From: Isoperla grammatica
Lineage: Eukaryota; Arthropoda; Insecta; Plecoptera; Perlodidae
Reading direction: 5' to 3'
Length of the DNA stretch: 64,000 bases
Assembly (NCBI GenBank): GCA_945910005.1
Contig: OX246739.1
Coordinates: forward strand, 255,501-319,500
Under the pieces are notes generated by a model, which was not told where the DNA came from, did no database searches, and saw only the letters and a program-made list of their open reading frames with translations. A program made the position numbers and the translations under genes. This document shows, in pieces, positions 10,431-25,400 of this stretch; position 1 is the first letter of the stretch; the number at the start of each line of letters is the position of its first letter.

Positions 10431-13400
10431 TAATAATAATAATATTATTGATGATTGGGAGACTAACCAGACTTCTCCGTGTTGGCCATACTGCCTAGGA
10501 AGATGTTGATGAACCACTCCAGGGAGTACTGATACATGGGATCCACGTTAGCGAGGTCTGACAGACAGAAGAAGAGGATCTGGGCTCGGTTCGCCACTGG
10601 GATGTAGAGGGCGCGGGTGGAGTCAATGTCCACCTGGGTGACCTCCGCAGCCGCCACTTTCAGCTGCACACACACACATGCAAACACTATTGGGCATATT
10701 AACATATTAAGGCTGTACATTATCATAACTAATATCTCTCACTCTACTTCTTCCTAGTTGCAAGACACTAATTTTGTAACCAATTACATTTATTCAATCT
10801 ATTTTGCATATGTAAAAACTTGACTATGCTAATTTGTATCTTGTATCTACAGGTGAATAAAACAAAATGGGAGAGCACACATCAACTTATTGTCTACGTA
10901 AAGTTTATCTTACAAGAACTTTTCTGTATGCCACGTTAATTATTTCTTCATTAAGCTAATCACAACCCGCCTCTAGTTCCGCCCATCTCCCGTGACATCA
11001 TCAGCTGTTGTTTGTTGTTGTTGTTGTTGTTTGTACCCATGTCCCAAAACTTATGTTCATCACCCATGATGCCTACGTCGCTTTTTACCTTATATATTTT
11101 GACAATGAATATTTTATATAACCTATAAACTACCTTATATAGCCATAGTTATATTTTTGTGGTTAGATTACAGTTGAACACCGTGATTCTACTTTTCTTT
11201 TATTAGTCCAAGGGGAAGACTGCGACTCGTCTATGTCGTCTACAGGGGATCCCTCAGAGGCGCTCAGCCGGTGCACAAGACTGGGCCTACCTTGATCTCC
11301 TCGCTCTTGACCTTGGACGCCTCCAGGGTGACTATCAGGTCTATGTCGTCTACGGGGGATCCCTCAGAGGCGCTCAGCCGGTGCACAAGACTGGGCCTAC
11401 CTTGATCTCCTCGCTCTTGACCTTGGACGCCTCCAGGGTGACTATCAGGTCTATGTCGTCTACGGGGGATCCCTCAGAGGCGCTCAGCCGGTGCACAAGA
11501 CTGGGCCTACCTTGATCTCCTCGCTCTTGACCTTGGACGCCTCCAGGGTGACTATCAGGTCTATGTTGTCTACGGGGGATCCCTCAGAGGCGCTCAGCCG
11601 GTGCACAAGACTGGGCCTACCTTGATCTCCTCGCTCTTGACCTTGGACGCCTCCAGGGTGACTATCAGGTCTATGTCGTCTACGGGGGATCCCTCAGAGG
11701 CGCTCAGCCGGTGCACAAGACTGGGCCTACCTTGATCTCCTCGCTCTTGACCTTGGACGCCTCCAGGGTGACTATCAGGTCTATGTCGTCTACGAGGGAT
11801 CCCTCAGAGGCGCTCAGCCGGTGCACAAGACTGGGCCTACCTTGATCTCCTCGCTCTTGACCTTGGACGCCTCCAGGGTGACTATCAGGTCTATGTCGTC
11901 TACGAGGGATCCCTCAGAGGCGCTCAGCCGGTGCACAAGACTGGGCCTACCTTGATCTCCTCGCTCTTGACCTTGGACGCCTCCAGGGTGACTATCAGGT
12001 CTATGTCGTCTACAGGGGATCCCTCAGAGGCGCTCAGCCGGTGCACAAGACTGGGCCTACCTTGATCTCCTCGCTCTTGACCTTGGACGCCTCCAGGGTG
12101 ACTATCAGGTCTATGTCGTCTACGGGGGATCCCTCAGAGGCGCTCAGCCGGTGCACAAGACTGGGCCTATACCTTGATCTCCTCGCTCTTGACCTTGGAC
12201 GCCTCCAGGGTGACTATCAGGTCTATGTCGTCTACGGGGGATCCCTCAGAGGCGCTCAGCCGGTGCACAAGACTGGGCCTACCTTGATCTCCTCGCTCTT
12301 GACCTTGGACGCCTCCAGGGTGACTATCAGGTCTATGTCGTCTACGGGGGATCCCTCAGAGGCGCTCAGCCGGTGCACAAGACTGGGCCTACCTTGATCT
12401 CCTCGCTCTTGACCTTGGACGCCTCCAGGGTGACTATCAGGTCTATGTCGTCTACGGGGGATCCCTCAGAGGCGCTCAGCCGGTGCACAAGACTGGGCCT
12501 ACCTTGATCTCCTCGCTCTTGACCTTGGACGCCTCCAGGGTGACTATCAGGTCTATGTCGTCTACAGGGGATCCCTCAGAGGCGCTCAGCCGGTGCACAA
12601 GACTGGGCCTACCTTGATCTCCTCGCTCTTGACCTTGGACGCCTCCAGGGTGACTATCAGGTCTATGTCGTCTACGGGGGATCCCTCAGAGGCGCTCAGC
12701 CGGTGCACAAGACTGGGCCTACCTTGATCTCCTCGCTCTTGACCTTGGACGCCTCCAGGGTGACTATCAGGTCTATGTCGTCTACGGGGGATCCCTCAGA
12801 GGCGCTCAGCCGGTGCACAAGACTGGGCCTACCTTGATCTCCTCGCTCTTGACCTTGGACGCCTCCAGGGTGACTATCAGGTCTATGTCGTCTACGGGGG
12901 ATCCCTCAGAGGCGCTCAGCCGGTGCACAAGACTGGGCCTACCTTGATCTCCTCGCTCTTGACCTTGGACGCCTCCAGGGTGACTATCAGGTCTATGTCG
13001 TCTACGGGGGATCCCTCAGAGGCGCTCAGCCGGTGCACAAGACTGGGCCTACCTTGATCTCCTCGCTCTTGACCTTGGACGCCTCCAGGGTGACTATCAG
13101 GTCTATGTCGTCTACGGGGGATCCCTCAGAGGCGCTCAGCCGGTGCACAAGACTGGGCCTACCTTGATCTCCTCGCTCTTGACCTTGGACGCCTCCAGGG
13201 TGACTATCAGGTCTATGTCGTCTACGGGGGATCCCTCAGAGGCGCTCAGCCGGTGCACAAGACTGGGCCTACCTTGATCTCCTCGCTCTTGACCTTGGAC
13301 GCCTCCAGGGTGACTATCAGGTCTATGTCGTCTACGGGGGATCCCTCAGAGGCGCTCAGCCGGTGCACAAGACTGGGCCTACCTTGATCTCCTCGCTCTT

Positions 13401-16400
13401 AACCTTGGACGCCTCCAGGGTGACTATCAGGTCTATGTCGTCTACGGGGGATCCCTCAGAGGCGCTCAGCCGGTGCACAAGACTGGGCCTACCTTGATCT
13501 CCTCGCTCTTGACCTTGGACGCCTCCAGGGTGACTATCAGGTCTATGTCGTCTACGGGGGATCCCTCAGAGGCGCTCAGCCGGTGCACAAGACTGGGCCT
13601 ACCTTGATCTCCTCGCTCTTGACCTTGGACGCCTCCAGGGTGACTATCAGGTCTATGTCGTCTACGGGGGATCCCTCAGAGGCGCTCAGCCGGTGCACAA
13701 GACTGGGCCTACCTTGATCTCCTCGCTCTTGACCTTGGACGCCTCCAGGGTGACTATCAGGTCTATGTCGTCTACGGGGGATCCCTCAGAGGCGCTCAGC
13801 CGGTGCACAAGACTGGGCCTACCTTGATCTCCTCGCTCTTGACCTTGGACGCCTCCAGGGTGACTATCAGGTCTATGTCGTCTACGGGGGATCCCTCAGA
13901 GGCGCTCAGCCGGTGCACAAGACTGGGCCTACCTTGATCTCCTCGCTCTTGACCTTGGACGCCTCCAGGGTGACTATCAGGTCTATGTCGTCTACGGGGG
14001 ATCCCTCAGAGGCGCTCAGCCGGTGCACAAGACTGGGCCTACCTTGATCTCCTCGCTCTTGACCTTGGACGCCTCCAGGGTGACTATCAGGTCTATGTCG
14101 TCTACGGGGGATCCCTCAGAGGCGCTCAGCCGGTGCACAAGACTGGGCCTACCTTGATCTCCTCGCTCTTGACCTTGGACGCCTCCAGGGTGACTATCAG
14201 GTCTATGTCGTCTACGGGGGATCCCTCAGAGGCGCTCAGCCGGTGCACAAGACTGGGCCTACCTTGATCTCCTCGCTCTTGACCTTGGACGCCTCCAGGG
14301 TGACTATCAGGTCTATGTCGTCTACGGGGGATCCCTCAGAGGCGCTCAGCCGGTGCACAAGACTGGGCCTACCTTGATCTCCTCGCTCTTGACCTTGGAC
14401 GCCTCCAGGGTGACTATCAGGTCTATGTCGTCTACAGGGGATCCCTCAGAGGCGCTCAGCCGGTGCACAAGACTGGGCCTACCTTGATCTCCTCGCTCTT
14501 GACCTTGGACGCCTCCAGGGTGACTATCAGGTCTATGTCGTCTACGGGGGATCCCTCAGAGGCGCTCAGCCGGTGCACAAGACTGGGCCTACCTTGATCT
14601 CCTCGCTCTTGACCTTGGACGCCTCCAGGGTGACTATCAGGTCTATGTCGTCTACGGGGGATCCCTTAGAGGCGCTCAGCCGGTGCACAAGACTGGGCCT
14701 ACCTTGATCTCCTCGCTCTTGACCTTGGACGCCTCCAGGGTGACTATCAGGTCTATGTCGTCTACAGGGGATCCCTCAGAGGCGCTCAGCCGGTGCACAA
14801 GACTGGGCCTACCTTGATCTCCTCGCTCTTGACCTTGGACGCCTCCAGGGTGACTATCAGGTCTATGTCGTCTACGGGGGATCCCTCAGAGGCGCTCAGC
14901 CGGTGCACAAGACTGGGCCTACCTTGATCTCCTCGCTCTTGACCTTGGACGCCTCCAGGGTGACTATCAGGTCTATGTCGTCTACGGGGGATCCCTCAGA
15001 GGCGCTCAGCCGGTGCACAAGACTGGGCCTACCTTGATCTCCTCGCTCTTGACCTTGGACGCCTCCAGGGTGACTATCAGGTCTATGTCGTCTACGGGGG
15101 ATCCCTCAGAGGCGCTCAGCCGGTGCACAAGACTGGGCCTACCTTGATCTCCTCGCTCTTGACCTTGGACGCCTCCAGGGTGACTATCAGGTCTATGTCG
15201 TCTACAGGGGATCCCTCAGAGGCGCTCAGCCGGTGCACAAGACTGGGCCTATACCTTGATCTCCTCGCTCTTGACCTTGGACGCCTCCAGGGTGACTATC
15301 AGGTCTATGTCGTCTACGGGGGATCCCTCAGAGGCGCTCAGCCGGTGCACAAGACTGGGCCTACCTTGATCTCCTCGCTCTTGACCTTGGACGCCTCCAG
15401 GGTGACTATCAGGTCTATGTCGTCTACGGGGGATCCCTCAGAGGCGCTCAGCCGGTGCACAAGACTGGGCCTACCTTGATCTCCTCGCTCTTGACCTTGG
15501 ACGCCTCCAGGGTGACTATCAGGTCTATGTTGTCTACGGGGGATCCCTCAGAGGCGCTCAGCCGGTGCACAAGACTGGGCCTACCTTGATCTCCTCGCTC
15601 TTGACCTTGGACGCCTCCAGGGTGACTATCAGGTCTATGTCGTCTACAGGGGATCCCTCAGAGGCGCTCAGCCGGTGCACAAGACTGGGCCTACCTTGAT
15701 CTCCTCGCTCTTGACCTTGGACGCCTCCAGGGTGACTATCAGGTCTATGTCGTCTACGGGGGATCCCTCAGAGGCGCTCAGCCGGTGCACAAGACTGGGC
15801 CTACCTTGATCTCCTCGCTCTTGACCTTGGACGCCTCCAGGGTGACTATCAGGTCTATGTCGTCTACGGGGGATCCCTCAGAGGCGCTCAGCCGGTGCAC
15901 AAGACTGGGCCTACCTTGATCTCCTCGCTCTTGACCTTGGACGCCTCCAGGGTGACTATCAGGTCTATGTCGTCTACGGGGGATCCCTCAGAGGCGCTCA
16001 GCCGGTGCACAAGACTGGGCCTACCTTGATCTCCTCGCTCTTGACCTTGGACGCCTCCAGGGTGACTATCAGGTCTATGTCGTCTACAGGGGATCCCTCA
16101 GAGGCGCTCAGCCGGTGCACAAGACTGGGCCTACCTTGATCTCCTCGCTCTTGACCTTGGACGCCTCCAGGGTGACTATCAGGTCTATGTCGTCTACGGG
16201 GGATCCCTCAGAGGCGCTCAGCCGGTGCACAAGACTGGGCCTACCTTGATCTCCTCGCTCTTGACCTTGGACGCCTCCAGGGTGACTATCAGGTCTATGT
16301 CGTCTACGGGGGATCCCTCAGAGGCGCTCAGCCGGTGCACAAGACTGGGCCTACCTTGATCTCCTCGCTCTTGACCTTGGACGCCTCCAGGGTGACTATC

Positions 16401-19400
16401 AGGTCTATGTCGTCTACGGGGGATCCCTCAGAGGCGCTCAGCCGGTGCACAAGACTGGGCCTACCTTGATCTCCTCGCTCTTGACCTTGGACGCCTCCAG
16501 GGTGACTATCAGGTCTATGTCGTCTACGGGGGATCCCTCAGAGGCGCTCAGCCGGTGCACAAGACTGGGCCTACCTTGATCTCCTCGCTCTTGACCTTGG
16601 ACGCCTCCAGGGTGACTATCAGGTCTATGTCGTCTACGGGGGATCCCTCAGAGGCGCTCAGCCGGTGCACAAGACTGGGCCTACCTTGATCTCCTCGCTC
16701 TTGACCTTGGACGCCTCCAGGGTGACTATCAGGTCTATGTCGTCTACGGGGGATCCCTCAGAGGCGCTCAGCCGGTGCACAAGACTGGGCCTACCTTGAT
16801 CTCCTCGCTCTTGACCTTGGACGCCTCCAGGGTGACTATCAGGTCTATGTCGTCTACAGGGGATCCCTCAGAGGCGCTCAGCCGGTGCACAAGACTGGGC
16901 CTACCTTGATCTCCTCGCTCTTGACCTTGGACGCCTCCAGGGTGACTATCAGGTCTATGTCGTCTACGGGGGATCCCTCAGAGGCGCTCAGCCGGTGCAC
17001 AAGACTGGGCCTACCTTGATCTCCTCGCTCTTGACCTTGGACGCCTCCAGGGTGACTATCAGGTCTATGTCGTCTACGGGGGATCCCTCAGAGGCGCTCA
17101 GCCGGTGCACAAGACTGGGCCTACCTTGATCTCCTCGCTCTTGACCTTGGACGCCTCCAGGGTGACTATCAGGTCTATGTCGTCTACAGGGGATCCCTCA
17201 GAGGCGCTCAGCCGGTGCACAAGACTGGGCCTACCTTGATCTCCTCGCTCTTGACCTTGGACGCCTCCAGGGTGACTATCAGGTCTATGTCGTCTACAGG
17301 GGATCCCTCAGAGGCGCTCAGCCGGTGCACAAGACTGGGCCTACCTTGATCTCCTCGCTCTTGACCTTGGACGCCTCCAGGGTGACTATCAGGTCTATGT
17401 TGTCTACGGGGGATCCCTCAGAGGCGCTCAGCCGGTGCACAAGACTGGGCCTACCTTGATCTCCTCGCTCTTGACCTTGGACGCCTCCAGGGTGACTATC
17501 AGGTCTATGTCGTCTACGGGGGATCCCTCAGAGGCGCTCAGCCGGTGCACAAGACTGGGCCTACCTTGATCTCCTCGCTCTTGACCTTGGACGCCTCCAG
17601 GGTGACTATCAGGTCTATGTCGTCTACGGGGGATCCCTCAGAGGTGCTCAGCCGGTGCACAAGACTGGGCCTACCTTGATCTCCTCGCTCTTGACCTTGG
17701 ACGCCTCCAGGGTGACTATCAGGTCTATGTCGTCTACGGGGGATCCCTCAGAGGCGCTCAGCCGGTGCACAAGACTGGGCCTACCTTGATCTCCTCGCTC
17801 TTGACCTTGGACGCCTCCAGGGTGACTATCAGGTCTATGTCGTCTACGGGGGATCCCTCAGAGGCGCTCAGCCGGTGCACAAGACTGGGCCTACCTTGAT
17901 CTCCTCGCTCTTGACCTTGGACGCCTCCAGGGTGACTATCAGGTCTATGTCGTCTACGGGGGATCCCTCAGAGGCGCTCAGCCGGTGCACAAGACTGGGC
18001 CTACCTTGATCTCCTCGCTCTTGACCTTGGACGCCTCCAGGGTGACTATCAGGTCTATGTCGTCTACGGGGGATCCCTCAGAGGCGCTCAGCCGGTGCAC
18101 AAGACTGGGCCTACCTTGATCTCCTCGCTCTTGACCTTGGACGCCTCCAGGGTGACTATCAGGTCTATGTCGTCTACAGGGGATCCCTCAGAGGCGCTCA
18201 GCCGGTGCACAAGACTGGGCCTACCTTGATCTCCTCGCTCTTGACCTTGGACGCCTCCAGGGTGACTATCAGGTCTATGTCGTCTACGGGGGATCCCTCA
18301 GAGGCGCTCAGCCGGTGCACAAGACTGGGCCTACCTTGATCTCCTCGCTCTTGACCTTGGACGCCTCCAGGGTGACTATCAGGTCTATGTCGTCTACGGG
18401 GGATCCCTCAGAGGCGCTCAGCCGGTGCACAAGACTGGGCCTACCTTGATCTCCTCGCTCTTGACCTTGGACGCCTCCAGGGTGACTATCAGGTCTATGT
18501 CGTCTACGGGGGATCCCTCAGAGGCGCTCAGCCGGTGCACAAGACTGGGCCTACCTTGATCTCCTCGCTCTTGACCTTGGACGCCTCCAGGGTGACTATC
18601 AGGTCTATGTCGTCTACGGGGGATCCCTCAGAGGCGCTCAGCCGGTGCACAAGACTGGGCCTACCTTGATCTCCTCGCTCTTGACCTTGGACGCCTCCAG
18701 GGTGACTATCAGGTCTATGTCGTCTACGGGGGATCCCTCAGAGGCGCTCAGCCGGTGCACAAGACTAGGCCTACCTTGATCTCCTCGCTCTTGACCTTGG
18801 ACGCCTCCAGGGTGACTATCAGGTCTATGTCGTCTACAGGGGATCCCTCAGAGGCGCTCAGCCGGTGCACAAGACTGGGCCTACCTTGATCTCCTCGCTC
18901 TTGACCTTGGACGCCTCCAGGGTGACTATCAGGTCTATGTCGTCTACGGGGGATCCCTCAGAGGCGCTCAGCCGGTGCACAAGACTGGGCCTACCTTGAT
19001 CTCCTCGCTCTTGACCTTGGACGCCTCCAGAGTGACTATCAGGTCTATGTCGTCTACAGGGGATCCCTCAGAGGTGCTCAGCCGGTGCACAAGACTGGGC
19101 CTACCTTGATCTCCTCGCTCTTGACCTTGGACGCCTCCAGGGTGACTATCAGGTCTATGTCGTCTACGGGGGATCCCTCAGAGGCGCTCAGCCGGTGCAC
19201 AAGACTGGGCCTACCTTGATCTCCTCGCTCTTGACCTTGGACGCCTCCAGGGTGACTATCAGGTCTATGTCGTCTACGGGGGATCCCTCAGAGGCGCTCA
19301 GCCGGTGCACAAGACTGGGCCTACCTTGATCTCCTCGCTCTTGACCTTGGACGCCTCCAGGGTGACTATCAGGTCTATGTCGTCTACGGGGGATCCCTCA

Positions 19401-22400
19401 GAGGTGCTCAGCCGGTGCACAAGACTGGGCCTACCTTGATCTCCTCGCTCTTGACCTTGGACGCCTCCAGGGTGACTATCAGGTCTATGTCGTCTACGGG
19501 GGATCCCTCAGAGGTGCTCAGCCGGTGCACAAGACTGGGCCTACCTTGATCTCCTCGCTCTTGACCTTGGACGCCTCCAGGGTGACTATCAGGTCTATGT
19601 CGTCTACGGGGGATCCCTCAGAGGCGCTCAGCCGGTGCACAAGACTGGGCCTACCTTGATCTCCTCGCTCTTGACCTTGGACGCCTCCAGGGTGACTATC
19701 AGGTCTATGTCGTCTACAGGGGATCCCTCAGAGGCGCTCAGCCGGTGCAGAATGCGGTCCTCTATCTCCTTCAGCTCGTGTTTCATCTGCGCGCTGCTTA
19801 TAATGATGGCGCTGCGAGCTTCTTCCAGATCGGGCCGCTCTTCCATCACCACCAGCGCCAGTAGCTGATCCTGCAGCCCACTGGAACAAGCAAGCTTCCA
19901 TCACCACCAGCGCCAGTAGCTGATCCTGCAGCCCACTGGAACAAGCAAGCTTCCATCACCACCAGCGCCAGTAGCTGATCCTGCAGCCCACTGCAACAAG
20001 CAAGCTTCCATCACCACCAGCGCCAGTAGCTGATCCTGCAGCCCACTGCAACAAGCAAGTTTCCATCACCACCAGCGCCAGTAGCTGATCCTGCAGCCCA
20101 CTGGAACAAGCAAGCTTCCATCACCACCAGCGCCAGTAGCTGATCCTACAGCCCACTGCAACAAGCAAGCTTCCATCACCACCAGCGCCAGTAGCTGATC
20201 CTGCAGCCCACTGCAACAAGCAAGCTTCCATCACCACCAGCGCCAGTAGCTGATCCTGCAGCCCACTGCAACAAGCAAGCTTCCATCACCACTAGCGCCA
20301 GTAGCTGATCCTACAGCCCACTGCAACAAGCAAGCTTCCATCACCACTAGCGCCAGTAGCTGATCCTGCAGCCCACTGGAACAAGCAAGCTTCCATCACC
20401 ACCAGCGCCAGTAGCTGATCCTGCAGCCCACTGGAACAAGCAAGCTTCCATCACCACCAGCGCCAGTAGCTGATCCTACAGCCCACTGCAACAAGCAAGC
20501 TTCCATCACCACCAGCGCCAGTAGCTGATCCTGCAGCCCACTGCAACAAGCAAGCTTCCATCACCACCAGCGCCAGTAGCTGATCCTGCAGCCCACTGGA
20601 ACAAGCAAGCTTCCATCACCACCAGCGCCAGTAGCTGATCCTGCAGCCCACTGAAACAAGCAAGCTTCCATCACCACCAGCGCCAGTAGCTGATCCTACA
20701 GTTCACTGCAACAAGCAAGCTTCCATCACCACCAGCGCCAGTAGCTGATCCTGCAGCCCATTGCAACAAGCAAGCTTCCATCACCACCAGCGCCAGTAGC
20801 TGATCCTGCAGCCCATTGCAACAAGCAAGCTTCCATCACCACCAGCGCCAGTAGCTGATCCTGCAGCCCACTGGAACAAGCAAGCTTCCATCACCACCAG
20901 CGCCAGTAGCTGATCCTACAGTTCACTGCAACAAGCAAGCTTCCATCACCACCAGCGCCAGTAGCTGATCCTGCAGCCCACTGGAACAAGCAAGCTTCCA
21001 TCACCACCAGCGCCAGTAGCTGATCCTGCAGTTCACTGCAACAAGCAAGCTTCCATCACCACCTGCGCCAGTAGCTGATCCTGCAGCCCACTGCAACAAG
21101 CAAGCTTCCATCACCACCAGCGCCAGTAGCTGATCCTGCAGCCCATTGCAACAAGCAAGCTTCCATCACCACCAGCGCCAGTAGCTGATCCTGCAGCCCA
21201 CTTGAACAAGCAAGCTTCCATCACCACCAGCGCCAGTAGCTGATCCTGCAGCCCACTGCAACAAGCAAGCTTCCATCACCACTAGCGCCAGTAGCTGATC
21301 CTGCAGCCCACTGCAACAAGCAAGCTTCCATCACCACCAGCGCCAGTAGCTGATCCTGCAGCCCACTGCAACAAGCAAGCTTCCATCACCACCAGCGCCA
21401 GTAGCTGATCCTGCAGCCCACTGCAACAAGCAAGCTTCCATCACCACTAGCGCCAGTAGCTGATCCTGCAGCCCACTGCAACAAGCAAGCTTCCATCACC
21501 ACCAGCGCCAGTAGCTGATCCTGCAGCCCACTGCAACAAGCAAGCTTCCATCACCACCAGCGCCAGTAGCTGATCCTGCAGCCCACTGCAACAAGCAAGC
21601 TTCCATCACCACCAGCGCCAGTAGCTGATCCTGCAGCCCACTGCAACAAGCAAGCTTCCATCACCACCAGCGCCAGTAGCTGATCCTGCAGCCCACTTGA
21701 ACAAGCAAGCTTCCATCACCACCAGCGCCAGTAGCTGATCCTGCAGCCCACTGCAACAAGCAAGCTTCCATCACCACCAGCGCCAGTAGCTGATCCTGCA
21801 GCCCACTGGAACAAGCAAGCTTCCATCACCACCAGCGCCAGTAGCTGATCCTGCAGCTTACTGCAACAAGCAAGCTTCCATCACCACCAGCGCCAGTAGC
21901 TGATCCTGCAGCCCACTGCAACAAGCAAGCTTCCATCACCACTAGCGCCAGTAGCTGATCCTGCAGCCCACTGCAACAAGCAAGCTTCCATCACCACCAG
22001 CGCCAGTAGCTGATCCTGCAGCCCACTGCAACAAGCAAGCTTCCATCACCACCAGCGCCAGTAGCTGATCCTGCAGCCCACTGCAACAAGCAAGTTTCCA
22101 TCACCACCAGCGCCAGTAGCTGATCCTGCAGCCCACTGGAACAAGCAAGCTTCCATCACCACTAGCGCCAGTAGCTGATCCTGCAGCCCACTGCAACAAG
22201 CAAGCTTCCATCACCACTAGCGCCAGTAGCTGATCCTGCAGCTTACTGCAACAAGCAAGCTTCCATCACCACCAGCGCCAGTAGCTGATCCTGCAGCCCA
22301 CTGCAACAAGCAAGCTTCCATCACCACCAGCGCCAATAGCTGATCCTGCAGCCCACTGCAACAAGCAAGCTTCCATCACCACCAGCGCCAGTAGCTGATC

Positions 22401-25400
22401 CTGCAGCCCACTGCAACAAGCAAGCTTCCATCACCACCAGCGCCAGTAGCTGATCCTGCAGCCCACTGCAACAAGCAACTGTCTTAGAGACTTCCTCCAG
22501 TACTGCGATCATGTAACTTTGGTCGATAGCGATGAACTTGAACGATCGTAGCTCTTGAATGCAATTATGTCAAGCTCAGTAATGGTATTGGTGAACACCC
22601 ATCCCGTGGATTACGATTAGCCAAAGTTGCAAAAATATGGGACGTAAAATCAAAATATCATCATCATCATCCTCACAAATATTGTGCGCGTTTTACTTGT
22701 TTACGTTTTTACTTTACTTGTTTGCTTTTGGAACAAGGAAGTCTACAACGGAATGTTATTGATGTTTCCAAGTTCTACGGTGAGTGTTATACATAATAAT
22801 TAAAAATTAAAAATGCTGCTGTAAAAATGTCCGTTTGTCTTGACCATGCGTGGGTAGATAGCAATGACTAGATTCCTCATGTTACAGGTTTGAGAACGCT
22901 TGATTCTGTTTAGCCGTGTCCTCAAAGCCATCCAAGTAAATAGCGGGAACCATGGCGAGGTCTTTCGTCTGGCGGTAAATAACTTCTTCAATTCGACTAA
23001 CGCGCTCAATCATTAGACGCTTTGGTTGCATTAAACGACCGGGCTCGACCACATTTGTGAGGTGTGGTCGCATTGTGGTCGACGCGAAGGACCGAATTCT
23101 CGAGCACGTACGAGTCAACTCGCACGTGGAATGACGGCAAGGTCTGTTAATATCCTGGCGGTGGCTCGTTGAACTCCCAACAGAACCTCCGCTAAGGGAT
23201 TGACGGACCTTGGAATGACAGTTTTAATTAATGGTTTTGCATTCCATTGAAATTGCAGTCACAAAGTCTAGAAAACAATGACTACAAGTGTCGCTGCGCA
23301 TGCGAGAGAGACATGTCCGTTGTTGTCTAGAGGTCCAGCTCGACAAGAATACCCGGATGAGGGAGCCATTTCGGTAATTTCCGAGTCCTTTCCGAGTACA
23401 CCCCAACTTTCAGACAAAATGTTCCCGTCACAAAATGGTGGAGGCGCCGGGTAGGGAGCGTTCGTTCAGACGATGTTTTTCCCACTAGTATTAGTAGTAC
23501 AAAAAAAGTAGTAGTACCAACATCATCCCTGGTATAACCAAAAACTATTTTAGGATTCAGCTCTGTATAATTGAATACATTGAATAAGTTCCCAATAGGG
23601 CTATGTAGGCATACTAATGTGTCTGCTCTATAACATGAAAACGTGGGTTTTTCACTTGAAGATATATATATCTCTGGCTCCTGTTTCCAACTTAAGTTAG
23701 GTCAGGGGGTGGCTATAGCCACCAGGATTCTAGGGCACTTCAAGAGCTCCTAACACCGGCTTGCCAGGCCTGTCATGTCCTCTTCAAATTCACTCTCTTT
23801 TCTTCCCACCAGCTCACGCCATCCACTCCAAGATAAAAAAAAAAAACTGATTATAGAGACACGCGCACCATCTTTGCCAATACCATTAGCGTATTACTTT
23901 TCTTGAAAACACTTGTCTAAAATAAAATGTACCCTCACATGTATAGGTCTACCTACATGATTTGGTTGTCTATTATTGAAACTACAAATATTTTTGATAT
24001 TTAAGGTTCTTCAAGATCGATTGAAAAGTGACCGCTTAACTGATTTGTTAAATAAGGTCAGCATCAAAAGCAAGATTCGTTGAGTAGTTCTGATGATTAT
24101 TATTTGGTAAAGGATATACAATAACATCGTCTTCTTCTCTCCTTCTTAATAATATTGTTGAGTGTGTTAAGCCGTACATCAACTTCGGTAATGCTTTCGT
24201 TATCAATCAATGACGTGTTTACGGTCTCACCAGGTATTTGCATTAACCACGGCCGCTGGTTGGCTGCCGCTCACCCACCCGTTGTTATACGACGCACTCA
24301 ACAATTATACTGTACTAGTACTACACGTGTTGAGACATGCCTGTCCTCATTGTGATGATTAGTTGTAGAAAACATTAGAGGTGTGCGAGTAGCAATTTTT
24401 TGGTTCGAGTCGAGTTCGAGTTCGAGTAGTTCAAAACCAGAAATTTTTCGAGTCGAGTTCGAGTAGTAAAAAATTGAAGTACTTAAATATGCTGGGGTTC
24501 ATTGGGAAATAGGTAGCCTATATAAGAAAGAATTTTACAACAAGGTGAATACATTTCTTGTTACTTTTAATAACTTAGTCTTAAGTTAACAGTAAGTAAT
24601 CTTAACTTAGGCCTGTTGTTAGGCAACAACAAGGCCTGGCCTAGGGTTATTCCTATGGTAGGCTAGGCTAGGCACAAGAGCCTAGGCCTAGACCTAGATT
24701 AGCCTATTGCATTTGTAACTAAATCTAAATCTGAACTCACCTTGTAATTCTTTTGGCCTTTGGGTCAGTAGCAGGCCACTTCAAAGCAGAGTTTATTCTA
24801 TACTCATGAAGTGTTAGCTGTGTCCTAGCCTGCATTGGCCTAGGCCTAGGCCTAGCTGGTGTATGGCTAGACTTAACACATTTTAAAGGCCAAAAGAATT
24901 ACAAGGTGAGTTTAGATTTAGTTACAAATGCAATATGCTAATCTAGGTCTAGGCCTAGGCTCTTGTGCCTAGCCTAGCCTACCATAGGAATAACACTAGG
25001 CCAGGCCTTGTTGTTTTGTAGGCCTAGGCCTAGGCCTAGCTGGTGTAAACTCTGCATAGATCTGAAGATGTCTAGCACAACTTGTTGTGCTTCCACAATT
25101 GACTTTCATAGTTGCCGCACTTATTTCGGTGCATTTATCGATCGCACAAAAAAAACACGATACAAAAAACAGATAGCTTTCAAAAAGACAGGCCAGCCAT
25201 TGAAGTTGAAGAAGATATCTAGAGAAAATGATGTTCCAACAATGTCTCGTAGCCATACCGGATGTTTGGGCGGGGCTCACGTATGCAGCTTCAACTCAAG
25301 GTCCGCCTCCAACGCTCACTTCAGTGTAGTATAAACAGCGTTTTGACGATCTCCAGCGATATATCGCGCAATAATCGAAACTCGAAAAAAACTCGATAGT

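Noticed and set aside
10276..10509. Plus-strand frame with a poly-Asn run
   Set aside because: The Asn run is the AAC/AAT microsatellite, and the frame then crosses exon 16 in antisense.
19881..22478. CRISPR-like array (55-bp period)
   Set aside because: Units are uniform without unique spacers, there are no cas genes, and the context is a eukaryotic intron.
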